This document shows, piece after piece, positions 16,117 to 25,241 of a stretch of DNA of 64,000 nucleotides (within the stretch, counting starts at the first letter, position 1; each line of letters begins with the position of its first letter). Made by a program: the position numbers and the translations under genes. The notes beneath the pieces are model-generated. The model did not search any database. It was not told the DNA's origin and worked only from the letters and a program-made list of their open reading frames with translations. Source of the stretch: JABMNT01 sp048262255 (GTDB taxonomy: Bacteria > Pseudomonadota > Alphaproteobacteria > Rhodospirillales > Casp-alpha2); contig JBLXFH010000001.1 of assembly GCA_048262255.1 (NCBI GenBank), forward strand, positions 1,116,001 through 1,180,000, written 5' to 3'.

Positions 16117-17417
16117 ATCTTCGTCGGTGTTGCCCGGCCGCGCACTGTCACTTCGCCGACCTCTGTGAAATCGAAATCCGCGCCACTGGCTGCGACGGTA
16201 TTTTCACCTACCAGAATATAGGAGCCATACTGCTTGTTCAGTTGCTCGAGACGGGCCGCCACATTGACCTGATCACCATGCACGGTGAAGCTCAGGCGTT
16301 CTTTCGAGCCAATGGCACCAATCACAATGTCACCCGTATTGACGCCGCAGCGCGTCGGCAGCTTGCCGCCATGGGCAAAGGGATGATTCAGGGTCAGGTC
16401 GCGGATTCCGATGGCTGTTTTCATGGCGTTGATGGCGTGGTCGGAGTCGGGCGTGACCGCATTATAGGTGATCAGCATCAAATCGCCCTGAAACTGGGTG
16501 ATGACGCCGCCATACTGATCGATGATCTTGCTGGTCGCCTCGAAATATTCATTGAGCATTTCCGCCAGTTGTTGCGGACTTAGTTTTTCTGAAACCGTGG
16601 AAAAGCCTTCAATGTCTGTAAAGACAACGCTGCCAACTCGCGATTCCCCGTCGCCCGGCTGGATCGCATGATCGGCGGATGTAATCCGGTCGGCCACTTC
16701 GCGCGAGACAAAGCGAGACAAATCCTTTGCCGCCGTGGCGTCAACAACGGCACGATTGAAAATGCGCTGTGCTCTTAAAATAGCGACGGACAGAACGATG
16801 GTGACCACGGCCATGGACAAAATCTTATCGACCTCGGCGCCAATCAGTACGGCGTTGGATGTTAGGTAGCTTACATAGTTTCGGGTGATCATCGGGTCAT
16901 TGGGATCGGCGACCAGCACATAACCGACCATGGCGGCCCAACCAACGACCGCCGTTGCGCCAGCCCAGATGATATAGCGGGGCTCGAAACGCAGAGAGCG
17001 GATAGCGATGAAGATAAACACATACATCACCGTTGGCGCTTTCAGATAAAACGATGCGGGCTGTTCGTACTGGATATGGAAGCTCCAGATCAAAAACATC
17101 AAAAGGCCCATGTCCATGATTACCGACCAGATCAGCAACCAGCCCGGCAGATAGTTTTTGTAAGCCGCGATAAGCCGGATGACGGTAAAGGCGAAATACA
17201 GGGAAATCGCCCAGGGTACGGGCTGGAACATAGCCTGCCCACCGGTTTTAGGCGCCAGCGCATAAAGGGTTGCAAAAGTGGCGACCAACGCGCACTGGAC
17301 CCAGCCAATGAGTTTTTCGCTTTGCTGTTGCTGGAGAGCAATGTTTTGCTGAACCCGTTCCGGCAAATGGCCTGAGATTTTTTCACCAAAGATAAAGCGC
17401 GTCAGTTTTTCAAGCAT
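16032..17417 (-). CDS. Membrane-bound class III adenylate/guanylate cyclase
   Basis: 461 residues. Hydrophobic segments at about 40-58, 68-86, 92-112, 126-141, 148-170 and 185-215 form a six-helix membrane domain. The cyclase domain (about 260-440) has metal-binding Asp268 (FTDIEGFS) and Asp312 (QGDLML), with the glycine hairpin GVNTGDIVIGAIGS and the transition-state Asn/Arg region VNVAARLEQLN. It should make cyclic nucleotide at the inner membrane in response to a membrane or ligand signal. ATP or GTP preference is not certain. Confidence 0.9.
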   Translation of the reverse strand: MLEKLTRFIFGEKISGHLPERVQQNIALQQQQSEKLIGWVQCALVATFATLYALAPKTGGQAMFQPVPWAISLYFAFTVIRLIAAYKNYLPGWLLIWSVIMDMGLLMFLIWSFHIQYEQPASFYLKAPTVMYVFIFIAIRSLRFEPRYIIWAGATAVVGWAAMVGYVLVADPNDPMITRNYVSYLTSNAVLIGAEVDKILSMAVVTIVLSVAILRAQRIFNRAVVDATAAKDLSRFVSREVADRITSADHAIQPGDGESRVGSVVFTDIEGFSTVSEKLSPQQLAEMLNEYFEATSKIIDQYGGVITQFQGDLMLITYNAVTPDSDHAINAMKTAIGIRDLTLNHPFAHGGKLPTRCGVNTGDIVIGAIGSKERLSFTVHGDQVNVAARLEQLNKQYGSYILVGENTVAASGADFDFTEVGEVTVRGRATPTKIYTVADDRPAISQSANSTNPEPAARSVT

Positions 17418-17743
17418 GGGACCCTCTCATTCTCATGCACCATAACAGGGCGCGCCTGTAGCGGGAACACGTTGACGCGAAATTGATAAGGCGTGAAAAG
17501 ATGTCGCGAAAAAAGGCTTATCGAGCAGAAGGTGGGATACGGACGATATGCTGGCCGGACCGGAACAGGCCGGGCAGTTTGGCGACTTCGCAGATAAAAG
17601 AGCGGGGCGTGTACATGATCTTCAGACAGTCTTTTTGTATATTGTTGTCAGTACTGGATTCTTTTAGCGGGCGATAAACAACTTGTCTGTGATTCCAGCC
17701 ATATAGATGTGTCTTTTTCACCTTTGAATGGAAATATTTGATC
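17418..17743. other. Intergenic region, no gene seen
   Basis: 326 bases between the cyclase start and the M23 homologue stop. Only short frames without ribosome sites or coding character occur. It probably holds the cyclase promoter (minus strand), but no clear element stands out. Confidence 0.5.
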
Positions 17744-18781
17744 CTATGGACAGGGGTAGGGCCAGATGCGTTTTGTGTTCGCCGGCACAAATGACCCGTC
17801 GGTTTTCATGTAGGGTACGGGAATTTTTTTCTGGTCTTTTGGCCGCGCCGCCATGGAAACGGAATCAATGGGTATTTCAGACCGGTAAAAAGCGTTGGGG
17901 TCCATCCAGTAGCCGTCTTTCGGAACGATAAAGCGCCGACTGGCCGACCATTCGGAATGCGCACTGTAGAGAACCGCAAAATGCAGGGCATCGCGGCGGA
18001 CACGTTTTCCCATTTTTCCTGTGTTGCTTGTCTTCCCGATCTCCTGGCCCATTGATACCTTTGCGCCAATTTCCAGTGAGGGCAGGTCTTGCAAATGGGT
18101 GTATTGAGAGTAAGTCCAGAATGGAAGGCCTGTTTGATCGGGCGTATGCCGGAGCATAATCTCAATGCCTTTGCGGTTACCGTCGTTCAAAAATTTACCA
18201 ACAACGGTTCCAGCGGCGACCGCCCGTATAGGAGTGCCGCGCGGCTGTGGAATGTCAATGCCTTTATGAATCGCTGCACCTGAGCGCTTTCCAGTATAAT
18301 CAATGGCCCATTTTTCACTGTCAATTTCGGGGCAGGCGGCACCACCAATAAAACTCGGTTCCAGCCCTGTCTCGATGCCTCCTCTGGCCTTTTGCAGCGC
18401 AACGTTTCCATGGGCATCGCCGTTCTTGTTTTTACCGACCATGATCAGAATATCTTCGGAAATCTCGCTCAGGGGAACAAACCCTTCCAACGTTTGAGCT
18501 TCTTGCGAAGGGGGAGGTGTCTCTGTTTCTGGTTTCTTGGCAGGTGGACCAGACATTCGCTTCATGATAAATTTCCGTCGCTCTCCCTTACTCAGGGAAC
18601 GGAATTTTTTCTGTTCTTTTTTGCTCAGGTTTTGAATAACCTCGCGCATGTCCGGGCTCATGCCGCCGCCGCTTTGCGCAATTGCACTCGGACTTAGAAT
18701 GATTAAGGAGCAGCCAAAGAGGATAAGGAAAAAGGTCAAAAGCTGAAACCACGACGCTCTATTCAACCAGGCAGAAGGCAT
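17744..18781 (-). CDS. M23-family peptidase homologue, possibly inactive
   Basis: 345 residues with an N-terminal membrane/signal segment (12-35), a charged linker with Pro-rich stretch (80-95), and a LytM-type domain from about 155. His172 and Asp176 (HKGIDIP), His229 (YTHL) and His267 (ALHF) are in the expected places, but the first His of the H-x-H motif is Ala265. In LytM that residue is catalytic, so this may be a binding or activator protein like EnvC/NlpD rather than an endopeptidase. Periplasmic location expected. Confidence 0.8.
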   Translation of the reverse strand: MPSAWLNRASWFQLLTFFLILFGCSLIILSPSAIAQSGGGMSPDMREVIQNLSKKEQKKFRSLSKGERRKFIMKRMSGPPAKKPETETPPPSQEAQTLEGFVPLSEISEDILIMVGKNKNGDAHGNVALQKARGGIETGLEPSFIGGAACPEIDSEKWAIDYTGKRSGAAIHKGIDIPQPRGTPIRAVAAGTVVGKFLNDGNRKGIEIMLRHTPDQTGLPFWTYSQYTHLQDLPSLEIGAKVSMGQEIGKTSNTGKMGKRVRRDALHFAVLYSAHSEWSASRRFIVPKDGYWMDPNAFYRSEIPIDSVSMAARPKDQKKIPVPYMKTDGSFVPANTKRIWPYPCP

Positions 18782-18831
18782 TAATCATCTCCAAATTTAT
18801 TCAGGAGGGATCGTATCAATAAATTTGCGGT

Positions 18832-19524
18832 TTAGTCACTCTGAATAGTGGCTTTGACAGCCTCGCTTTTATTCAGCAAATGACTTTTTAATAATTCGCC
18901 CAGCTTTGCCCCCTGTCGGGTGCCGAGAGCTTCCAGTATGGCTTCGTGTTCCGCCATGGCCTCATCCCAGCGTTCCTGAGAAATATTCGCCATGTATCGC
19001 GCGCGGCGAATACGAAACGATAGCCCTTTGTAAAGCTGGGTCAGGGTCGGATTTGCAGCGGCATCCAGAATTTTCTCGTGAATTTTCTGGTTCAACTGAA
19101 AATATTCGGGCCGTTCGCCGCGGGTATGATGCAGCGCCATCTGGTAGTGCAGGGCGCGCACCTCGGCAATGCCTTCTTCGGTAATGTGTTGGCAGGCGGC
19201 TTCCCCAGCCACCGCCTCCAGCGCTCCCATCACCGGAAACACCTCATCAATATCGGCCGGTGTCAGCTTTGTAACCCGCGCGCCCCGGTTGGGTAGGAGC
19301 GCAATCAGGCCTTCGCGGGCCAAGACTTTCAGGGCTTCGCGCAGAGGTGTGCGCGAGATACCGAAGCGTTCACAGAGTAATTTTTCCGGCACCCGGGATT
19401 CGCTTTCCAGCTCGCCGGTGAAAATCATCTCGCGCACCTGTTCGACCACTTTCTCATGCAGCGTTGTTTGATCACCGGCAATGATTTGGCTCTGCGTGTT
19501 GTCGTTGGTATTGATGATTTGCAT
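18832..19524 (-). CDS. GntR-family regulator, FadR/FCD subfamily
   Basis: 230 residues: winged helix-turn-helix at about 25-90 (SRVPEKLLCERFGISRTPLREALKVL region) and an all-helical FCD ligand domain from about 95 with conserved metal-site histidines (HxxxH-type spacing near 150 and 195). It lies 14 bases downstream of the FAD/Fe-S dehydrogenase stop in the same direction, and likely controls the divergent dehydrogenase and aminotransferase promoters in response to a carboxylic acid such as glycolate, glyoxylate or lactate. The ligand is inferred. Confidence 0.92.
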   Translation of the reverse strand: MQIINTNDNTQSQIIAGDQTTLHEKVVEQVREMIFTGELESESRVPEKLLCERFGISRTPLREALKVLAREGLIALLPNRGARVTKLTPADIDEVFPVMGALEAVAGEAACQHITEEGIAEVRALHYQMALHHTRGERPEYFQLNQKIHEKILDAAANPTLTQLYKGLSFRIRRARYMANISQERWDEAMAEHEAILEALGTRQGAKLGELLKSHLLNKSEAVKATIQSD

Positions 19525-19538
19525 TTTTGAACCTAAGC

Positions 19539-22505
19539 CTATGCCAAAGCCTGATCAAGGACACGAACCACATGCACGGCTTGCCGCTGAGCACCATCTT
19601 CAATTTGGTGCCGACAACTGGTTCCATCGGCTACGATCAACGTCTCGCTTCCAGCCCCGCGAACAGCCGGCAGCAAACTCAATTCGGCCATACGTTTTGA
19701 GACATCCAGATTTGAAGGTTCATAACCAAAGGAGCCAGCCATACCACAACAACTGCTCTCTATGGTTTTGACCTCAAGTTCCGGTATCCGGCTCAGGATT
19801 TTTTCAACAGGTCCCATAATCGCGAAGGCTTTTTGATGACAATGACCATGCAACAGGGCCTGTTTCTGGGCTATGGCCTGCAGCGGGAGATTGAGTTTTC
19901 CGGCCTCCAGTTCACGGGCCAGAAATTCTTCAATCAAAAAGGAATTTTGGGCGAGAGCGTCGGCCTCTTTACCGGGCAGCATGGCCTGAAATTCATCACG
20001 CAGGGTCAGCAGGCAGGATGGCTCGAGGCCCACAACGGGGATGCCTTTGGCGATGAAGGGGGCGAAACTTTCCAGCACCCGCCGGGCTTCCGTTTTTGCC
20101 TCATCAATAAGGCCCGACGCCAGAAACGTCCGGCCGCAACAAAGTGGGCGTCCGCCGTCACGGGGTTCCGCCAATTGCACCTTGTAACCCCCCGCTTTTA
20201 AAACCCGCAGGGCGGCGTGCAGGTTTTCCGGTTCGAAGTAGCGACTGAACGTGTCGGCCCAGAGGATCAGGTCAGGCTGTTCCTGAGAAACGGTTTTTTC
20301 GTCAAAAGGGGCGCGCGACCAGACGGGCAGGGTGCGTTTGGCGCTGAACCCGGCGACAAGCTCGCTCAAGCGTGCTGCACCGGGCAGTTTGTCGCGTAGA
20401 TTTAAAACCGCAGCGAATTTCGACGCCTGCGGCGCATAACGTGGCAAATAGGCGACCAGTCGGTCAAACAACCGCAGGCCACGCTTTTTGCGGTAGTGAT
20501 ATAGAAATTCGGTTTTCATGCGCGCCATGTCGATGCCGGTCGGGCATTCACGCTTGCAGCCCTTGCAGCCGACACAGAGCTTCATGGTCTCATACATATT
20601 GTCACTGGTGAGTGCGTCATCGCCCAGTTGCCCGGAAAGCGCCAACCGCAGTGTATTTGCACGACCCCGCGTCAGGTGTTGTTCGTCCTCCGTCGCCCGG
20701 AAAGACGGGCACATGACCGAGGCATCGCGTTTGCGACAGGCCCCGTTGTTGTTGCACATTTCCGCAGCACTGGCGAAGCTGCCCCAGTCCGACCAGTCAA
20801 GGCCGGTTTTGATATCAAACTGTGTGTAGCCCGGCTTGAAGCGGAACAGCGAACGGTCATCCATTTTGGGCGGATCGACAATCTTGCCGGGATTCATTTG
20901 AGCGGTGGGGTCAAAGGCGGTTTTAACGTTGCTGAAAATCTCCACCATTTTGGGACCGAACATGGCTTCATGAAACTCGGACCGGACAAGCCCATCACCG
21001 TGTTCTCCAGAATGAGATCCCTTGTATTCGCGGACCATCTCAAACGCCCGTTCAGCGATTTCCCGCATCTGTCTGGCCCCCACATCGCCTTTTAAATTGA
21101 CGATGGGGCGCACATGCAGGCAGCCGACAGAAGCATGCGCATACCAGGTGCCTTCCGTATTGTGCTGATGAAAGACTTCCGTCAGTCGGGCCGTAAAATC
21201 GGCCAAATCTTCCAGACGCACGGCGCAATCTTCAATAAAGGAGATCGGTTTGCCGTCGCCCTTCATGGACATCATGATGTTAAGTCCGGACTTGCGGACT
21301 TCCCAGACGGCCTTTTGAAAACCCGGATCAATGGCCTCGACCACGCCACCCGGAAACCCGAGGTCGTCCATCAGTTCGACAAGACGTTTCAGGTTACGCA
21401 ACTGTTCATCCCGATCATCCCCGGCGAACTCAACCAGCAAAATCGCGTCAGGTTGACCTTTAACGAAAGCATCGACCGTCGCCTTGAAGATGGGAATGTC
21501 GCGGGCCAGTTCGATCATGGTGCGGTCAACCAGTTCGACTGCAGCCGGGCCCAGTTTGACGATGTGCTGGGTCGCATCCATGGCCTGGTAAAACGTCGGG
21601 AAGTGACAAACCCCCAAAACCTTTTCTTTCGGAAGGGGCTGCAAATCAAGATGGATCGCCGTGGAGAAACCAAGGGTCCCTTCCGAGCCGACCAGTAGGT
21701 GCGCCAAATTTGGATGGGACTGCGGACGACTGACCGTGGCATCCTTCCATTGGCCTTTCGGAGCGCCACCAGGGAGCAGGGCATCGACGTTGTACCCACC
21801 GACGCGTCGCATGACATCCGGGAAGCGGGCCCTGATTTCATCCCCTTCCTTGCGTCCCATACCTAACAGTTTTTCGACCAGCTGGCTTTGCTGGTCGCTC
21901 AGGCCTGCGAGGCCCGCGTTATCGGATACCTCGCCAAAATGCATGGCGCTGCCATCCATCAGATAGGCATCGATGGCCCGCACATTATCACGCATGGTCC
22001 CGTAGCGGATGGAGCGTGCACCACAGCTGTTGTTGCCGGTCATACCGCCAAGGGTTGCCCGGCTTGATGTCGAGACATCAACCGGAAACCACAGGCCTTC
22101 ACTTTTGATCGCCGCATTCAAATGATCCAGAACCACGCCCGGTTCGACCACGGCGCTTTGTGCGGAGGCATCAAACGCAATCATCTTGTTGATGTGTTTG
22201 GAAACATCGACAACCAGTGCTTCACCCACGGTTTGGCCGCATTGCGAGGTGCCACCGCCGCGCGGCAAAATTGGAATCCCTTCATCACGGGCAATATCAA
22301 TGGCAATTTGTATGTCGGAGGTGGTTTTGGGCACAACCACACCAATGGGTTCGATCTGGTAGACGGAGGCGTCCGTTGAATAACGGCCCCGCGAAAAGGC
22401 ATCGAAGAGCACATCGCCTTCAAGCTCATGTTGCAGGCGCGCCGCCAGCGCACTGTCGCCGATGCGGGCGGTGTTGTTGCCCCGAACGTGAGCCGGTGTC
22501 GCCAT
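19539..22505 (-). CDS. FAD-linked oxidase / Fe-S / CCG fusion dehydrogenase (YdiJ-like)
   Basis: 988 residues. The N-terminal half is a PCMH-type FAD domain (about 45-280) with FAD-linked C-terminal cap; it is followed by a ferredoxin-like region with CVGCKGCKRECP cysteines and two CCG-type segments (PLCCGRTF and SSCCGMAGSFGYE) that bind an Fe-S cofactor in GlpC/LutA-like proteins. Members oxidise D-2-hydroxy acids (D-lactate, D-2-hydroxyglutarate) and pass electrons on. The divergent serine-glyoxylate-type aminotransferase suggests glycolate or a related acid as a possible substrate here. Confidence 0.9.
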   Translation of the reverse strand: MATPAHVRGNNTARIGDSALAARLQHELEGDVLFDAFSRGRYSTDASVYQIEPIGVVVPKTTSDIQIAIDIARDEGIPILPRGGGTSQCGQTVGEALVVDVSKHINKMIAFDASAQSAVVEPGVVLDHLNAAIKSEGLWFPVDVSTSSRATLGGMTGNNSCGARSIRYGTMRDNVRAIDAYLMDGSAMHFGEVSDNAGLAGLSDQQSQLVEKLLGMGRKEGDEIRARFPDVMRRVGGYNVDALLPGGAPKGQWKDATVSRPQSHPNLAHLLVGSEGTLGFSTAIHLDLQPLPKEKVLGVCHFPTFYQAMDATQHIVKLGPAAVELVDRTMIELARDIPIFKATVDAFVKGQPDAILLVEFAGDDRDEQLRNLKRLVELMDDLGFPGGVVEAIDPGFQKAVWEVRKSGLNIMMSMKGDGKPISFIEDCAVRLEDLADFTARLTEVFHQHNTEGTWYAHASVGCLHVRPIVNLKGDVGARQMREIAERAFEMVREYKGSHSGEHGDGLVRSEFHEAMFGPKMVEIFSNVKTAFDPTAQMNPGKIVDPPKMDDRSLFRFKPGYTQFDIKTGLDWSDWGSFASAAEMCNNNGACRKRDASVMCPSFRATEDEQHLTRGRANTLRLALSGQLGDDALTSDNMYETMKLCVGCKGCKRECPTGIDMARMKTEFLYHYRKKRGLRLFDRLVAYLPRYAPQASKFAAVLNLRDKLPGAARLSELVAGFSAKRTLPVWSRAPFDEKTVSQEQPDLILWADTFSRYFEPENLHAALRVLKAGGYKVQLAEPRDGGRPLCCGRTFLASGLIDEAKTEARRVLESFAPFIAKGIPVVGLEPSCLLTLRDEFQAMLPGKEADALAQNSFLIEEFLARELEAGKLNLPLQAIAQKQALLHGHCHQKAFAIMGPVEKILSRIPELEVKTIESSCCGMAGSFGYEPSNLDVSKRMAELSLLPAVRGAGSETLIVADGTSCRHQIEDGAQRQAVHVVRVLDQALA

Positions 22506-22755
22506 CTGGGTGTCTCCTTAAATTGATTAAAAGAAGTGTAGCAAAATGAATTCATTTTTCAATAGAACAATATCATGTGATTGGTTTTTATAGATAAAAT
22601 CTATTTAATTGTATTAAAAATCAATAGGTTATATGAAAATAAATCCTTTTCATAAAGACGGTTGCGGTTTCCATATTTTGAATTCATAATGCGCGCGCCG
22701 TGATGATGGGTGCAAACACCGGTCATCACCTTCTAATTTGACCAGGAGATTATCC
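22506..22755. promoter_or_regulatory. Divergent promoter region with two TGAATTCA palindromes
   Basis: A strongly AT-rich 250-base gap between the dehydrogenase and aminotransferase starts. AAAATGAATTCATTTT (22543-22558) is a perfect 16-bp palindrome and TGAATTCA recurs at 22679-22686, one near each gene. They are reasonable candidate sites for the GntR regulator, though typical FadR-type sites differ and binding is unproven. Confidence 0.45.
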
Positions 22756-23928
22756 ATGACTTTCAAAAGCGGCCGCCACTTTCTGCAAATTCCGGGACCG
22801 AGCAATGTACCCGACCGGGTCCTTCGTGCCATTGATAACCCGACCATGGATCACCGGGGACCGGACTTTGGAGTTTTTGCAAAAGGTGTTCTGGATGATC
22901 TTAAACAGGTGTTCAAGACCAAGGGGCCGGTGATTACCTACCCCGCATCAGGAACCGGTGCCTGGGAAGCGGCACTGGTCAATACGCTTTCGCCGGGCGA
23001 CAAGGTCCTGATGGCGGAAACCGGACAGTTCGCCACGCTGTGGTGTGAACTGGCAACCAAGCTTGGTTTCGAGCCGGTGTTTATCCCGGGCGATTGGCGC
23101 CGGGGCGCGCCGGCCGATGCCATTGAAGCCAAACTGGCTGAAGACAAAGCGCATGAGATCAAGGCGGTCTGCGTGGTTCACAACGAGACTTCAACCGGTG
23201 CGGTTTCCAATGTTGCCAATGTGCGAAAAGCCATGGATGCGGCAAACCACCCGGCGTTGCTTCTCGCCGATACCATTTCGTCTTTGGGCTCCATTGATTT
23301 CGAGCATGACGCCTGGGGCGTTGATGTGACCATCAGTTGTTCGCAAAAGGGCCTGATGCTGCCACCCGGACTGAGCTTCAATGCGGTGAGCGAAAAGGCG
23401 CTGGCCGCCTCCAAAACCAACTCCTATGCTCGCTCTTATTGGGACTGGCAGCCAATGTTGAGTAATAATGCTTCCGGCTTTTTCCCTTATACGCCATCGA
23501 CGAATTTGCTCTATGGCCTGCGTGAGGCCATTGATATGTTGCTGGAGGAAGGGCTGGACAATGTGTTCAAGCGTCACGATCGTTTTGCTGAAGCAACACG
23601 CCGCGCCGTTCAGGCTTGGGGCCTGGAAGTCCTTTGCCAGAATCCGGAAGAGTATTCCTCCATCCTGACCGCCGTACTGGTTCCCGAAGGCTGTGACGCG
23701 GATCATGTCCGTAAGGTTATTCTCGATAATTTCGATATGTCACTGGGCACTGGTCTGGGTAAGGTCAAGGGCAAGGTCTTCCGGATCGGCCATCTGGGTG
23801 ATTTCAACGATCTCACACTGATGGGGACTCTGGCGGGTGTGGAAATGGGTCTGTCATTGGCGGATGTGCCGCACCAGAAAGGCGGCGTCGATAAAGCCAT
23901 GGCTTACCTGACGGAAGCCGCCTCCTAA
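22756..23928 (+). CDS. Class V aminotransferase, serine-glyoxylate/alanine-glyoxylate type
   Basis: 390 residues from the ATG that follows AGGAG. The opening LQIPGPSNVPDRVLRA and PTMDHRGPDF blocks and Lys198 (SCSQKGLMLPPG), the PLP Schiff-base lysine, identify the AGXT/serine-glyoxylate aminotransferase family. Likely reaction: transamination of glyoxylate with serine or alanine to glycine. Divergent from a 2-hydroxy-acid dehydrogenase and its GntR regulator, so the three probably form a glyoxylate-handling unit. Confidence 0.93.
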   Translation: MTFKSGRHFLQIPGPSNVPDRVLRAIDNPTMDHRGPDFGVFAKGVLDDLKQVFKTKGPVITYPASGTGAWEAALVNTLSPGDKVLMAETGQFATLWCELATKLGFEPVFIPGDWRRGAPADAIEAKLAEDKAHEIKAVCVVHNETSTGAVSNVANVRKAMDAANHPALLLADTISSLGSIDFEHDAWGVDVTISCSQKGLMLPPGLSFNAVSEKALAASKTNSYARSYWDWQPMLSNNASGFFPYTPSTNLLYGLREAIDMLLEEGLDNVFKRHDRFAEATRRAVQAWGLEVLCQNPEEYSSILTAVLVPEGCDADHVRKVILDNFDMSLGTGLGKVKGKVFRIGHLGDFNDLTLMGTLAGVEMGLSLADVPHQKGGVDKAMAYLTEAAS

Positions 23929-24650
23929 GCGTTTGTCTTAAGGGCCTCTTCAACAGCCTTGATTTTCACCTCGACCGAAATATCCAGGATGGAGGTGATT
24001 TCAAGGTTGCGGTCTTCATAGCTGTTGACGCCGGGATGCGCTGCCTGCCATTTTGTGACGGCGATATCACGCTTGATCAACAGGTCTTCGATCTCTGTGC
24101 GGAACAGCCGGAACATATGTGTCAGCCAGATATTAACCGGCCATGACGGGTAGCTCAGGTCCATCTCAAAACGGTCGAGCAGTGAGACAACTGTCTCGGC
24201 CGGATACCAGACTTCACCTGTCACCCATCGGTTTGTCGTGAACAGGCGGATTGGATAACCCGCCTGGTTCATGGAAATACCGATAAAATGGGTTAGTGCG
24301 TCATTGGGGTCATCGGGTGGCGTGTAGTCATCCAGAGCGGCCGGTGCAGTGCCGTCGGGCATGCCCTTGGGCCGCAGGAAGGTGTGAAAATGCCCATGCT
24401 CAATGCCCCATTTATTGGCCCGTTTTTCGGGCGGGTGCGCGTGGTAATAGAATTGGGAATGGGTTTCGTGATCATAAACATCGCCGGTGGGGTAATGATC
24501 CCACTCGAAAAAATCACCCTGTCCTCTGAGGACCTCGCCCACCACATTAGCCGAACTTTTTTGCAGAACCCGATAGCATTCGAGAATATGGGCCCCGGCT
24601 TCGGCCATGCGGTGCAGTTGGTCGGGATGGGTTTCGGAGAGGCGTGACAT
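23925..24650 (-). CDS. Conserved protein of unknown function, His-rich motif
   Basis: 241 residues, soluble, no signal peptide. A central stretch rich in His and aromatics (HSQFYYHAHPP then GIEHGHFHTFLRP, about residues 64-93) looks like a metal or cofactor site, and a W-V-T-G-E-V-W-Y segment follows. I believe this is a conserved uncharacterised family in alphaproteobacteria. It converges on the aminotransferase with a four-base overlap, which does not show functional linkage. Confidence 0.75.
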   Translation of the reverse strand: MSRLSETHPDQLHRMAEAGAHILECYRVLQKSSANVVGEVLRGQGDFFEWDHYPTGDVYDHETHSQFYYHAHPPEKRANKWGIEHGHFHTFLRPKGMPDGTAPAALDDYTPPDDPNDALTHFIGISMNQAGYPIRLFTTNRWVTGEVWYPAETVVSLLDRFEMDLSYPSWPVNIWLTHMFRLFRTEIEDLLIKRDIAVTKWQAAHPGVNSYEDRNLEITSILDISVEVKIKAVEEALKTNA

Positions 24651-24733
24651 GCGTGGCTTGTCCTGCGGTTTGTGTGATCGGTTTGTTTAAATACCCTGTC
24701 TCTATTTTCGGTATTCATCAGGGGAAAGCCAAC

Positions 24734-24770
24734 AAAAAACCGCGAGCCCCGATAAGGCTCGCGGTTTTTT
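24734..24770 (-). terminator. Terminator after the Cys-repeat peptide gene
   Basis: CCGCGAGCC and GGCTCGCGG form a nine-base-pair stem flanked by A and T runs on both sides. It lies 14 bases beyond the stop of the peptide gene on the minus strand and could serve both directions. Confidence 0.85.
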
Positions 24771-24783
24771 TCAAGGTAAAAAA

Positions 24784-25062
24784 CTAGTTGGTCTTTTTAG
24801 CGGCACAGGGGTTGCACGGATTGCACGGGACTTTTTTAGCCGCGCAGGGATTGCATGGGCTACAGGGTTTTTTCGCAGCACAGGGGTTACAGGCACCACA
24901 GGCAGCCTTTTTAGCCGCACACGGATTGCACGGGTTACACGAAGCCAGTTCGATAATGTCTCCCCGATCCGGCATAGCGGCTTGCGCCATCGGTAGAACA
25001 CTCATGGCGCCAACGCCTGTCAGGGCGGCCACACCAAATGCGGTAACTGTTTTCTTGATCAT
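24784..25062 (-). CDS. Secreted Cys-repeat peptide (four C-x2-C-N-P-C-A-A-K-K units)
   Basis: 92 residues: a signal peptide (about 1-29, AQA cleavage site), a short acidic linker, then four near-identical units at residues 42-52, 55-65, 67-77 and 80-90, each with cysteines spaced C-x2-C-x2-C and ending AAKK. This gives twelve cysteines in the mature 60-residue chain. Such a pattern suits binding of a thiophilic metal (copper, zinc) or acting as a modified-peptide precursor. It is followed by its own strong terminator and faces away from a secreted SUMF1-fold gene 179 bases away. Function unknown. Confidence 0.85.
   Translation of the reverse strand: MIKKTVTAFGVAALTGVGAMSVLPMAQAAMPDRGDIIELASCNPCNPCAAKKAACGACNPCAAKKPCSPCNPCAAKKVPCNPCNPCAAKKTN
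24793..24939 (-). repeat. Four tandem 36-39 bp coding repeats
   Basis: Encodes the four CxxCNPCAAKK units. The copies differ at many third positions while the protein pattern is kept, indicating selection on the amino-acid sequence rather than recent duplication. Confidence 0.8.
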
Positions 25063-25241
25063 TTCGTCTCTCTCCTGCTTTTTTTGAAAGTTGATTTCGT
25101 AAATTTCGATGAAACAAATCTAGACGCCTTGGCGCAGCAACGGGAGTCACGTCCTTTCACCATCATGTGATAAGTCCGAGAGGTCCGCAGGAACTCGGTT
25201 ATCATGCGATTTTCCATGAACAGGTGGAAGGCAGGTAGGCG

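Noticed and set aside
17518..17790. 90-residue minus-strand frame in the gap after the M23 gene
   Set aside because: Overlaps the M23 stop, has no coding composition or ribosome site.
24793..24939. CRISPR-like reading of the Cys-repeat region
   Set aside because: The repeats are in frame, degenerate at third positions and have no unique spacers; they are coding tandem repeats.
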